In this document: positions 16,250-24,092 of the stretch, in pieces
How the letters are laid out: the number at the start of each line of letters is the position of its first letter
How positions within the stretch are numbered: the stretch's first letter is position 1
From: Vreelandella subglaciescola
GTDB taxonomy: Bacteria > Pseudomonadota > Gammaproteobacteria > Pseudomonadales > Halomonadaceae
Assembly (NCBI RefSeq): GCF_900142895.1
Contig: NZ_LT670847.1
Coordinates: forward strand, 1,736,001 to 1,800,000
Direction of reading: 5' to 3'
Length of the DNA: 64,000 nucleotides
The notes under the pieces: model-generated
Told to the model about the DNA's origin: nothing
Seen by the model: only the letters and a program-made list of their open reading frames with translations
Databases searched by the model: none
Made by a program: the position numbers and the translations under genes

Positions 16250-16567
16250 TTACTGGCCGCCGATGCCCAGCCGCAACGCCTCCAGGCCGCCCAGCTCAAG
16301 AGAAAGCTCATCGGTAAACAACGGATGCCCCACCACACGCAGGTTCACGCTCGCATCAAGGCCGCCATAGGCCACCTCAGCGCTTACCTCCGTCTCGGTC
16401 AGCAGCGGCGCCAGCGGGCTGAAGTCCACCGCTTCTACTGTGACATCACTCAACCCGGCATTGCCCAAGCGCTCCTCAACGGCGCGAGACAGGCTGGCGT
16501 CGTAATACACATAGAGCCCGCCGTAGACCAGCCCTGCCAGCACCGCCAATGTCATAATAAAACGCAC
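16250..16567 (-). CDS. Small membrane-anchored hypothetical protein
   Basis: About 105 residues from GTG 16567, which has AAAGGA seven bases upstream; ATG 16555 is the alternative start. One N-terminal membrane helix (FIMTLAVLAGLVYGGLYVYY) precedes an 80-residue beta-rich domain with 'AVDFSPLAPLLTETEVSAEV' and 'LRVVGHPLFTDELSLELGG'. The family is not recognised; it may be an exported or periplasm-facing anchor protein. It is 43 bp downstream of cysQ on the same strand and is probably its operon partner. Confidence 0.6.
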   Translation of the reverse strand: MRFIMTLAVLAGLVYGGLYVYYDASLSRAVEERLGNAGLSDVTVEAVDFSPLAPLLTETEVSAEVAYGGLDASVNLRVVGHPLFTDELSLELGGLEALRLGIGGQ

Positions 16568-16610
16568 AGCTATATCCTTTAAAAACAACACCATAACACG
16601 GTAGAAACGC

Positions 16611-17384
16611 CTAAAAGCCCCAGGCAACAAACGACGGATTCAGCGTTTGCGCAGGGTCAGCGTAATCCAGCGACTCCCCGGCCAGATCCACCACGCGGCC
16701 GCCGGCCTGCTCCAGCACCGCCTGCGCCGCACCGGTATCCCACAGGCTGGTGGGCCCCAGGCGCGGGTAAACATCCGCCCGACCTTCGGCAATCAGGCAC
16801 GACTTGAGCGAGCTGCCTACCGGCGTCAGCTCATGGGCGCCCAGCGTTTCCAGCCAGCCGGCAAGCGCAACGCCTGCATGCGAACGGCTGCCCATCACCC
16901 GCCAGGTTGCCCCGGCGGCCGGGCGCCCCGCCACGCTAATCGCCACGCATTTTCCGTCGGCATGAATTTTGTGCGCACCCAGCCCCGCTGCCGCCACATA
17001 GGCCACGCCGGTAACCGGCACCAACACCACGCCCAGCACCGGCCGGCCACGTTCGATCAGCGCGATATTGACGGTAAACTCGTCGTTACGCTTGATGAAT
17101 TCTTTGGTGCCATCCAGCGGGTCAACCAGCCAGTAGCGCGCCTGCGCGTCGGGCCTGGAAAAGCTCCCGGCATCTTCCTCAGATAATATAGGAATGGCCT
17201 CGGGCAGTGCGGCAAGCCCCGCCACGATCACCCGGTGCGCGGCCAGATCGGCCTCGGTCAGCGGGCTGTGGTCGGCTTTTTCGGTCACGCTGAAACCCCG
17301 CGCGTACACGTCCATTATCGCCTCACCGGCGTCGCGGGCAATGCGCGTGACGGCGCTGAGCAACGTCTGATCAATCCACGTCAT
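16611..17384 (-). CDS. cysQ: 3'(2'),5'-bisphosphate nucleotidase CysQ
   Basis: 257 residues of the inositol-monophosphatase fold. Metal and phosphate motifs are present: 'ILSEEDAG', 'WLVDPLDGTKEFIKRNDEF' and 'LWDTGAAQAVLEQAGG'. The enzyme removes the 3' phosphate of PAP formed during sulfate assimilation and is typically inhibited by lithium and sodium, which matters in a halophile. ATG at 17384 follows AAGGACG. It is the middle gene of a three-gene minus-strand unit with the ZipA-like protein upstream (13 bp gap) and a small membrane protein downstream. Confidence 0.95.
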   Translation of the reverse strand: MTWIDQTLLSAVTRIARDAGEAIMDVYARGFSVTEKADHSPLTEADLAAHRVIVAGLAALPEAIPILSEEDAGSFSRPDAQARYWLVDPLDGTKEFIKRNDEFTVNIALIERGRPVLGVVLVPVTGVAYVAAAGLGAHKIHADGKCVAISVAGRPAAGATWRVMGSRSHAGVALAGWLETLGAHELTPVGSSLKSCLIAEGRADVYPRLGPTSLWDTGAAQAVLEQAGGRVVDLAGESLDYADPAQTLNPSFVAWGF

Positions 17385-17397
17385 GGGCAGCGTCCTT

Positions 17398-17985
17398 TTA
17401 CACTCTGGCATTGCCGTTGATCACGGCCTGGAAGCCCTGCTCGGAAACGGGGTGCTTTTCTGCATCCACGGCCTTGCCGCCCAGCCGGGTAATTTCACGG
17501 GTAAGCGTGACCAGACGCGCCAGCTGCAGCTTGTTGGGCGTGGCCGAGCGGTTCTTTTTGATCATCTTTACGCTGATGCCCTTGATCGGCATCGTGCCGT
17601 TATCCTGATTGAACGACGGCAGCGTGCCCGGCGGGTAGGCGTTGGCAATGTGGATGGGATTGCGCGGCGAGTCTCCCGCCAGGGTAAACGTTTTGGTCCG
17701 GCTTTCAGACACCGCCCCGGCTGATGCCAGCAGCGTGCCCAAGCGTTCGTTAAGCCCCATGCTCGGATTATCAAACATCACAAACAGCCCCCAGGCGCCC
17801 GCCTCGGCATCGATCAACGCAGGCGTGTCGCTCACGGCGCCGCCAGCGCCAGCAACCGTCCGAGGCGGTGCGGCCTTTTTACCCGGCCCCGCCTTCTTCT
17901 CCGCCAGCAGCAGATAGACAATGCACAGCAGGCTAACCAAGCTAAACCAGCCCGACACAATCGCAATCACCAACGTCCAGCGCAT
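17398..17985 (-). CDS. Membrane protein with ZipA C-terminal-like domain
   Basis: 195 residues. An N-terminal membrane helix (about 2-28) is followed by a short Lys/Pro/Ala-rich linker and a C-terminal domain of about 140 residues. That domain resembles the FtsZ-binding domain of ZipA: 'PIHIANAYPPGTLPSF' in place of the 'LANMVKPGTF' block, then a strand 'GISVKMIKK' and 'EITRLGGKAVDAEKHPVSEQ' in place of 'ADEVGGVVLDDQR'. The linker is far shorter than in ZipA. A role in division or envelope is inferred from this similarity alone. It is co-oriented with cysQ and has a 13-bp-arm dyad in front. Confidence 0.5.
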   Translation of the reverse strand: MRWTLVIAIVSGWFSLVSLLCIVYLLLAEKKAGPGKKAAPPRTVAGAGGAVSDTPALIDAEAGAWGLFVMFDNPSMGLNERLGTLLASAGAVSESRTKTFTLAGDSPRNPIHIANAYPPGTLPSFNQDNGTMPIKGISVKMIKKNRSATPNKLQLARLVTLTREITRLGGKAVDAEKHPVSEQGFQAVINGNARV

Positions 17986-18020
17986 AGTATCCCTACGTAT
18001 TATATGATTATTGCACTACC

Positions 18021-18052
18021 TGATTAGCGCTAAACAAAATTAGCGCTAATCA
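18021..18052. repeat. Perfect 13-bp inverted repeat between SIMPL and ZipA-like genes
   Basis: TGATTAGCGCTAA (18021-18033) and TTAGCGCTAATCA (18040-18052) flank ACAAAA. Each arm contains its own palindrome, TTAGCGCTAA, so two regulator half-pairs are possible. It lies 36 bp upstream of the ZipA-like start and 34 bp after the SIMPL stop. Without a T-tract, an operator is as likely as a terminator. Confidence 0.6.
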
Positions 18053-18085
18053 TAGACTGCCGGGCACGTTTAACCAAACGTGCGT

Positions 18086-18796
18086 TTAATCCAGGTAATA
18101 GTCGATGGTGGTGACCACACGCACGGTTTTCTCCGCCTGCTGGGTCTGGCTCATACCCGCGGCCTGATCCCGGGCGCGGATCTGGAACACACCCTGATTG
18201 GCGCGGCGCAGCTCGCCCACCTCGGCGTTGGCATCCCGGGCAAACTGCTCGGCAGACTCCCGGGCGGCGGCGGTGGCCCTGGCGATCATCGCGGGCTTGA
18301 TCTCGTTCAGCCGGCTGAACAGGTAGCTGGGGCCGCTTGCGCCGTAGTCAGACGAGAGCACGACGCCGGCATCGACCAGCTCGCTGACGGCCTGGGCGGC
18401 CTTGCGCACGCGTTCAACGTTATGACTGCGCACGGTCAGCGTCTGGTTGATGATGAATTTCTGCTCGACGTCGCCGCGCTGGTAAGGGTCAGCGCCGGTA
18501 TCCTTGACGCTGAGCTTTTGCAGCTCTACCGCCTCCGGCTTGATGTCCTGACGCTTGAGAAACTCAAGCACCGCATCGTGGCTGTCACGGGCATTGGACT
18601 GCGCCTCGTTAAGCGTCTCGCCGGAGGCCACAAAGCGCAGCGGCCACAGCGCGGTATCCGCCGTCACCTCGCGCTCGGCCAGGCCTTTTACCGTGACGTA
18701 GCGATCGCCGGTGCCCAAGTCGGTCAGCCCGTTGCCCACAAACAACGCGGCAATCATGGCCGCAACGCCCAGAATCAGTGCAGGAATTACTTTCAT
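18086..18796 (-). CDS. SIMPL (DUF541) domain exported protein
   Basis: About 236 residues. The N-terminal hydrophobic segment (KVIPALILGVAAMIAALFVG) may be an uncleaved anchor. The SIMPL domain follows with 'RYVTVKGLAEREVTADTA', 'GADPYQRGDVEQKFIINQTL', 'SELVDAGVVLSSDYG' and 'AAARESAEQFARDANAEVG'. The family is a periplasmic trimer-forming domain of poorly known function, linked to oxidative stress in E. coli (YggE). I chose ATG 18796 because GAGGAC is then six bases upstream. The gene is divergent from the serine hydrolase at 18910. Confidence 0.88.
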   Translation of the reverse strand: MKVIPALILGVAAMIAALFVGNGLTDLGTGDRYVTVKGLAEREVTADTALWPLRFVASGETLNEAQSNARDSHDAVLEFLKRQDIKPEAVELQKLSVKDTGADPYQRGDVEQKFIINQTLTVRSHNVERVRKAAQAVSELVDAGVVLSSDYGASGPSYLFSRLNEIKPAMIARATAAARESAEQFARDANAEVGELRRANQGVFQIRARDQAAGMSQTQQAEKTVRVVTTIDYYLD

Positions 18797-18909
18797 CATT
18801 TGTCCTCGCATGGTTTGCAATGATGCGGGTCGATTATACGCGCCGCTTGGTTTAGCTTTGAGCATAGAGCGTAGAATAAACGCAAACGCTGACAAAAAGG
18901 ACGCCTCTC

Positions 18910-20235
18910 ATGTCGACTCGTTACGGCCTGCTATTAAGCAGCGCACTATTGATGCTAAGCCCGCTGGCTGCGGCTCAGTCCGCCGATACTGCCGACACCA
19001 AAGCGGATGCCAGCGCTGACGCTGGACCAGACGGCTGGATGCAGGGCTTTCCGCCGCCGGAAAACCGCACCATCCGCTTTACCGACGATGATTACTTCGC
19101 CCCGCCCAAGCTCGGCTGGACGGTGTGTCACTTTCGCGAGCTGATGCCCACCGCCGGCGTGGATAACGGCACTGCAGGCGCGCGTGAGCTGCCCCAAGCG
19201 CTTGACGACGGCATCGGCGACGTGACCTTTCAGCCCACCGGCAGTGACGACCGCATGACCTTCGACGAGGCCTTTGACGTCAACCACAGCGACGGCGTGC
19301 TGGTGATGCACCACGGCGAGGTAGTCTACGAACGCTACGCCGGCTGCCTCGATGAAAACACCCTGCACGGCGTGATGTCGGTGACCAAATCCATCACCGG
19401 ATTGGTGGGTGAAACGCTGGTGGCCGAAGGCACGCTGGACGACCAGGCGCTAGTACGCGACGTGATCCCCGAGCTTGCCGACAGCGCCTTTGGCGATGCC
19501 AGGGTGCGCGAGGTAATGGACATGACCACCGCGCTGGACTACTCCGAAGACTACTCGGACCCCGACGCCGACGTCTGGACCTACGCCAAGGCCGGCAGCC
19601 CCCTGCCGCCGCCGGACGACTACGACGGCCCGCGCAGCTACTTTGAATTTCTGCAAACGGTAGAAAAAGACGACCAGTACGCGCACGGCGAGGCCTTTGG
19701 CTACCGCACCGTAAACGCCGATGCGCTGGGCTGGCTGATTGCCCGCAGCGCCGGGCAAAGCGTCGCTGACTGGCTGGCCGAGCGGGTATGGTCGCGCCTG
19801 GGCACCGAGCGCGAGGCGTTCTACACCGTTGACTCCATCGGCACGCCGTTTGCCGGCGGCGGCTTTAACGCCACGCTGCGCGACGTCGGCCGTTTGGGCC
19901 AGCTGGTATTGGACCGCGGTGAGCTCGACGGCGAGCAGGTTCTTCCCGCCGAGGCCATCGACAGCATTCGCCAGGGCGGCGATCCAGACGTCTTTGCCAA
20001 AGCCGGCTACGACGGCCTCAAAGGCTGGAGCTATCACAGCATGTGGTGGGTTAGCCACGACGACCACGGCGCCTTTGCCGCTCGCGGCGTACACGGCCAG
20101 ACGATCTGGATCGACCCCGAAGCCGACATGGTCATCGTGCGTCTGGCCTCGCACCCCAAAGCCGCCAACGCGGCCAGCGACGCTACGTCACTGCCGGCCT
20201 ACCGCGCCGTGGGCGACTACCTGATGGCGCGATAA
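18910..20235 (+). CDS. Exported serine hydrolase, beta-lactamase/esterase fold
   Basis: 441 residues with a Sec signal peptide (GLLLSSALLMLSPLAAAQS), so periplasmic or secreted. The catalytic SxxK is 'SVTKS'. The Tyr motif is in 'FGYRTVNADALGWLI', and the third motif is probably 'HGQTIW'. This pattern is closest to the 6-aminohexanoate-dimer hydrolase and class C esterase group and not to true beta-lactamases. The sequence after the signal peptide is very acidic, as in secreted proteins of halophiles. ATG follows AAAAGGACG. The natural substrate is unknown. Confidence 0.82.
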   Translation: MSTRYGLLLSSALLMLSPLAAAQSADTADTKADASADAGPDGWMQGFPPPENRTIRFTDDDYFAPPKLGWTVCHFRELMPTAGVDNGTAGARELPQALDDGIGDVTFQPTGSDDRMTFDEAFDVNHSDGVLVMHHGEVVYERYAGCLDENTLHGVMSVTKSITGLVGETLVAEGTLDDQALVRDVIPELADSAFGDARVREVMDMTTALDYSEDYSDPDADVWTYAKAGSPLPPPDDYDGPRSYFEFLQTVEKDDQYAHGEAFGYRTVNADALGWLIARSAGQSVADWLAERVWSRLGTEREAFYTVDSIGTPFAGGGFNATLRDVGRLGQLVLDRGELDGEQVLPAEAIDSIRQGGDPDVFAKAGYDGLKGWSYHSMWWVSHDDHGAFAARGVHGQTIWIDPEADMVIVRLASHPKAANAASDATSLPAYRAVGDYLMAR

Positions 20236-20251
20236 CGCAAGGGAAACAGAA

Positions 20252-20281
20252 CAGGCCGGCGCCACCTCGGGTTCCGGCCTG
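20252..20281 (+). terminator. Possible terminator hairpin
   Basis: An 8-bp stem (CAGGCCGG at 20252 with CCGGCCTG at 20274) encloses a 14-bp loop 16 bp after the stop codon. No strong T-tract follows. Confidence 0.45.
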
Positions 20282-20374
20282 CTCGTTGCAATTTTACGGC
20301 TCAGCCAGCCTTTATCATGGCCTACTTTTGCATCAGCGCCGTGTTACAGGCATCCTCGGGGGTCAAGAAATAAA

Positions 20375-20386
20375 TTAGTCGACTAA
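20375..20386. promoter_or_regulatory. 12-bp perfect palindrome before monooxygenase gene
   Basis: TTAGTCGACTAA lies 20 bp before the ATG of the flavin monooxygenase gene, in an AT-rich stretch. Its size and position suit a MarR- or TetR-type operator overlapping the promoter or leader. No regulator gene is adjacent. Confidence 0.45.
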
Positions 20387-20405
20387 CTACTTTTCCGAGG
20401 CCGGC

Positions 20406-21404
20406 ATGTCCTTACTCAGCAACACTCCTCTTTCTGTGCTGGATCTGGCGCCTATCCGCCAAGGCGGCACCGCCAGCGAAACCTTTAACGATAGCGTCGC
20501 CCTCGCGCAAAAGGCCGACGAGCTTGGCTATAACCGCTACTGGCTGGCCGAGCACCACAACATCGACGGCATTGCCAGCGCCGCCACCTCGGTGCTGATC
20601 GGCCATATCGCCGGCCAGACCCAGCGCATTCGCGTGGGCAGCGGCGGCATCATGCTGCCCAACCATGCGCCGCTGGTGATTGCCGAGCAGTTCGGCACGC
20701 TGGAAACCCTTTACCCCGAGCGTATTGACCTGGGGCTGGGGCGTGCACCGGGTGCCGATGGTGCGACCATGCGCGCCCTGCGTCGCGACCCGTTCGCCGG
20801 CGTGGATGATTTTCCCGAGCGGCTTGAAGAGCTGCGTAGCTACCTGAATAAGGCCGCGCCCGGGCAGCGTATTCAGGCCGTTCCCGGCCAGGGCACCAAC
20901 GTGCCGATCTGGCTGCTTGGCTCCAGCGGTTACAGCGCCCAGCTGGCGGCACGGCTGGGTCTGCCGTTTGCTTTTGCTGCCCAGTTCGCCCCCGGCTACC
21001 TGCTCGAGGCGCTGCACCTTTATCGCAGCCAGTTCCGCCCCTCCGCGATGCTCGACGAGCCCTACGCCATGGTCGGCATGCCGCTGCTGGTCGCCGACAA
21101 CGACGCCCACGCGCACTACCTCAACACCACCGCCGAGCAGAAGTTTCTCAACCTGCACCGCGGCAAGAGCATTAAATCATTGCCGCCGACGGAAAGTATC
21201 GACTGGTCGCCCCGCGAGCGCGCCGCCGTCGGACAAAACCTGGGAGCGGCGATCGTCGGGGGTCCCGCTACCGTGCGTGAGGGGCTGGAAGACTTTTTGC
21301 AGCAAACCGGCGCCAACGAGCTGATGGTGGTGACCGATGTGTACGACCGGGCCGACCGGCTGCGTTCCATCGAGCTATTGGATGCGCTGCGGCGGGATGC
21401 GTAA
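20406..21404 (+). CDS. Luciferase-like flavin-dependent monooxygenase (YhbW type)
   Basis: 332 residues, bacterial luciferase-like TIM barrel. Characteristic blocks are '[18 protein letters not shown]', '[17 protein letters not shown]', '[20 protein letters not shown]' and '[18 protein letters not shown]'. The family uses reduced FMN and oxygen on unknown substrates. ATG follows CCGAGGCCGGC, so the ribosome binding site is moderate. It is convergent with the iron alcohol dehydrogenase gene, with only 29 bp between stop codons. Confidence 0.88.
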   Translation: MSLLSNTPLSVLDLAPIRQGGTASETFNDSVALAQKADELGYNRYWLAEHHNIDGIASAATSVLIGHIAGQTQRIRVGSGGIMLPNHAPLVIAEQFGTLETLYPERIDLGLGRAPGADGATMRALRRDPFAGVDDFPERLEELRSYLNKAAPGQRIQAVPGQGTNVPIWLLGSSGYSAQLAARLGLPFAFAAQFAPGYLLEALHLYRSQFRPSAMLDEPYAMVGMPLLVADNDAHAHYLNTTAEQKFLNLHRGKSIKSLPPTESIDWSPRERAAVGQNLGAAIVGGPATVREGLEDFLQQTGANELMVVTDVYDRADRLRSIELLDALRRDA

Positions 21405-21433
21405 AAGAAGCCGCGGCGGGCACATCACCCGAT

Positions 21434-22579
21434 TCACATACAGCGCTGGAACAGCGCCTTGAGGTTATCCACGCTTAGCGTCACCGGGTTGCCGCCACAG
21501 CTGGGGTCTTGAAGGGCCATGGTGGCCAGCTCATCGATACGCTCGGGGTTTGCCCCGAGCGCCGAGAGCGTGTGTGGAATGTCCAGCTGGTCATTGAGTG
21601 CCTGCACGAAGTCCCTGAAGCCGTCGAACCCACCGTCGATACCCAGATACGCGGCGGCCATGTCGAAACGCGGGCGAATGTGGTCGGCGTTAAAATCCAG
21701 CACGGCAGGCATGCAGACCGCGTTGGTGGTGCCGTGGTGAGTGTTGAAAACCGCGCCGATGGGGTGGCTCATGGCGTGTATCGCCCCCAGTCCTTTCTGA
21801 AAGGCGGTGGCCCCCATTATTGCTGCGCTCATCATCTGCGCGCGCGCTTCGATATCGCTGCCGTCAGCGTAGGCGCGCGGTAGGTAATCCTTGACCAGCC
21901 GCATGCCTTCCAGAGCAATGCCCTGACTCATCGGGTGGTAATGCGGGCTGGAAAACGCTTCGACGCAGTGCGCAAAGGCGTCCAGCCCGGTACCGGCGGT
22001 AATCGGCCGGGGCATACCCACCGTCAGCTCGGGATCACAAATCACCACCGCCGGCAGCACCTGGGGGTGGAAGATGATCTTTTTCTCATGGGTGTGAGAA
22101 TTGGTAATCACGCTGGCGCGACCCACTTCCGCGCCGGTGCCGGCAGTGGTGGGCACGGCTACAATGGGCGCAATGGCATCGGCATCGGCGCGGGTCCACC
22201 AGTCGCCAATATCTTCAAAATCCCACACCGGGCGCGTCTGGCCTGCCATGAAGGCGACCATCTTGCCCAGATCCAGCCCCGAACCGCCGCCAAAGGCAAT
22301 CACGCCGTCGTGGCCGCCCGCGTGATAGGCCTCAACCCCTGCAGCCAGGTTCTGTTCATGCGGGTTGGGGTCGACCTCGGCAAACAGGCCACGGCCAAGC
22401 CCCGCCGCTTCCATAATGCCTAGCGTGGCCCGGGTGATGGGCAAGTCGGCCAGCCCCCGGTCGGTCACCAGCAGCGGCCGGGTGATGCCCGCCTCGGCGC
22501 AGGCCCCGGGCAGCTCCGCAATACGGCCAGCCCCGAACCGGATGGCGGTAGGATACGACCAGTTTCCTGTCAGCGGCAT
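21434..22579 (-). CDS. Iron-containing alcohol dehydrogenase
   Basis: 381 residues. The N-terminal NAD-binding part has 'GHDGVIAFGGGSGLDLGKMV' and 'PIVAVPTTAGTGAEVGRASV'. The metal-binding part has Asp/His ligands in 'GLDAFAHCVEAFSS', 'GAIHAMSHPIGAVFNTHHG' and nearby. It oxidises a primary alcohol to an aldehyde, or the reverse. It is the last gene of a minus-strand operon with an aldehyde dehydrogenase, a glutamine-synthetase-like ligase and a TRAP importer, so its natural substrate is probably a (gamma-glutamylated) amino alcohol. That substrate is inferred from context only. Confidence 0.9.
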   Translation of the reverse strand: MPLTGNWSYPTAIRFGAGRIAELPGACAEAGITRPLLVTDRGLADLPITRATLGIMEAAGLGRGLFAEVDPNPHEQNLAAGVEAYHAGGHDGVIAFGGGSGLDLGKMVAFMAGQTRPVWDFEDIGDWWTRADADAIAPIVAVPTTAGTGAEVGRASVITNSHTHEKKIIFHPQVLPAVVICDPELTVGMPRPITAGTGLDAFAHCVEAFSSPHYHPMSQGIALEGMRLVKDYLPRAYADGSDIEARAQMMSAAIMGATAFQKGLGAIHAMSHPIGAVFNTHHGTTNAVCMPAVLDFNADHIRPRFDMAAAYLGIDGGFDGFRDFVQALNDQLDIPHTLSALGANPERIDELATMALQDPSCGGNPVTLSVDNLKALFQRCM

Positions 22580-22621
22580 GTCGCCACCTCCTTCAACACA
22601 TGGGTGTTTTTTGGCATGTGG

Positions 22622-22677
22622 GTTGCTTTAACTAAGTTGCTTTAAATACGTCGCTTTAAATAAGTTGCTTTAAATAG
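22622..22677. repeat. Four tandem 14-bp repeats spanning the aldehyde dehydrogenase stop codon
   Basis: Consensus GTTGCTTTAAATAN, copies at 22622, 22636, 22650 and 22664 with one to three changes each. On the minus strand the repeats encode the last six residues of the aldehyde dehydrogenase (YLKQLI), provide its TAA stop, and continue into the gap before the next gene. The AT-rich array stands out in GC-rich surroundings and looks like slipped-strand expansion. Confidence 0.9.
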
Positions 22678-24035
22678 TAGGACTTGGGGCGTGTCAGGTT
22701 GTGGTAGCCAATCACCGACAGACTGCCCCCGCGGCCGGTATTCTTGCAGCCCGTCCAGCACAGGCCGGGGTCAAGATAATCCGCCCGATTCAGAAACACG
22801 GTGCCGGTCTCGAGCTGGTCACCGACGCGCTGCGCCCGCGCCATATCCGCGCTCCACAGGCTGGCGGTCAAGCCGAACGGGCTGTCATTCATCAGCCGGA
22901 TCGCCTCGTCATCGCCAGACACCTTCATGATGCCCACCAACGGGCCGAAGTTTTCATCGCGCATCACGCGCATGTCATGGGTCACATCGGTCAGGATTTG
23001 TGGCGTCAGGTAGGCGCCGCCGTCATCTGCAGATTGTTGCGCGATATGGCGCGTGGCGCCGGCGGCCACGGCTTCATCAATCTGAGCGCGCACCTCATCG
23101 GCAACGCGGATATTCGCCATGGGGCCGATATCCGTCGTGGCGTCCAGCGGATGGCCCAGGGTATAACCCTCGACAATTGCCACTGCCTTATGGACAAAGG
23201 CTTCATATAGGCTGTCGTGGACATAGATGCGTTCGATGCCGCAGCAGCATTGCCCCGAGTTGAACATCGCCGCGTCGATCAGCGTCGCCACCGCCGCATC
23301 AAGGTCGGCATCTTCCATTACATAGCCGGGGTCCTTGCCGCCCAGTTCCAGTCCCAGCCCGGTAAAGGTGCCTGCCGCTGCTGTTTCCATGGCGCGCCCG
23401 CCGCCGACCGAGCCGGTAAAATTGACGAAGTTTAAGGCCCGCTCGGCAATCAGCCCCGAGGTGGTGTCGTGGTCGAGAAAGACATTCTGGAAAACGTCTT
23501 CGGGCACGCCCACCGCATGAAAAGCTCGCGCCATGCGCTCGCCTACCAGCAGGGTCTGGGTGGCATGCTTCAACAGCACGCTGTTGCCTGCGATCAAGGC
23601 CGGCGCCACGCTGTTGATCGCCGTCATATAAGGGTAATTCCACGGCGCGATGACCAGCACCACGCCGTGCGGCACGCGCTTGATATAGCGTGTAGTGGTG
23701 GCGTCCTCGCCCACCTCGATAGTGGCCAGAGCGCTTTGGGCAATGGCCGCCATGTGGCTGCCGCGCTCTTCAAAGCCTCCGAATTCACCGCCATAGCGCA
23801 CCGGGCGACCCATCATGTGCGCCAGCTCCGGCACCACTTCGTCGTTCATCTCGCCCACGGCGGCAATGCCGGCCATGACCAGATCGATACGCTCCTGCAG
23901 CGGCCGTGCTGCCCATTCCGGCTGCGCCGCACGCGCCCGTTCGGCGGCCTGCCGGGCGGCATCGTGCGATAGCACGTCACGCTCGGCAAAGACCGAGCCA
24001 TCAATCGGTGAGATACATTGCAGCTTGTGCCCCAT
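22656..24035 (-). CDS. NAD(P)-dependent aldehyde dehydrogenase
   Basis: 459 residues. Catalytic Cys in 'FNSGQCCCGIERIYV', general base Glu in 'LGLELGGKDPGYV', cofactor region 'VLVIAPWNYPY', and the C-terminal 'RDENFGPLVGIMKV' block are all present. It converts an aldehyde to its acid. The last six codons fall within a tandem repeat, so the C-terminus differs from what is expected but catalysis should be unaffected. It lies between the ligase and alcohol dehydrogenase genes, giving an alcohol to aldehyde to acid sequence. ATG follows GGAGATAAAG. Confidence 0.93.
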   Translation of the reverse strand: MGHKLQCISPIDGSVFAERDVLSHDAARQAAERARAAQPEWAARPLQERIDLVMAGIAAVGEMNDEVVPELAHMMGRPVRYGGEFGGFEERGSHMAAIAQSALATIEVGEDATTTRYIKRVPHGVVLVIAPWNYPYMTAINSVAPALIAGNSVLLKHATQTLLVGERMARAFHAVGVPEDVFQNVFLDHDTTSGLIAERALNFVNFTGSVGGGRAMETAAAGTFTGLGLELGGKDPGYVMEDADLDAAVATLIDAAMFNSGQCCCGIERIYVHDSLYEAFVHKAVAIVEGYTLGHPLDATTDIGPMANIRVADEVRAQIDEAVAAGATRHIAQQSADDGGAYLTPQILTDVTHDMRVMRDENFGPLVGIMKVSGDDEAIRLMNDSPFGLTASLWSADMARAQRVGDQLETGTVFLNRADYLDPGLCWTGCKNTGRGGSLSVIGYHNLTRPKSYYLKQLI

Positions 24036-24092
24036 CTTTATCTCCTCTGTTCACGTCCTACAGCACGCTTTACGACAAGATAACGGCACGCG

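Noticed and set aside
22622..22677. Tandem repeats as a CRISPR array or iteron origin
   Set aside because: Units are directly abutting without spacers, only 14 bp long, and no cas or replication gene is present.
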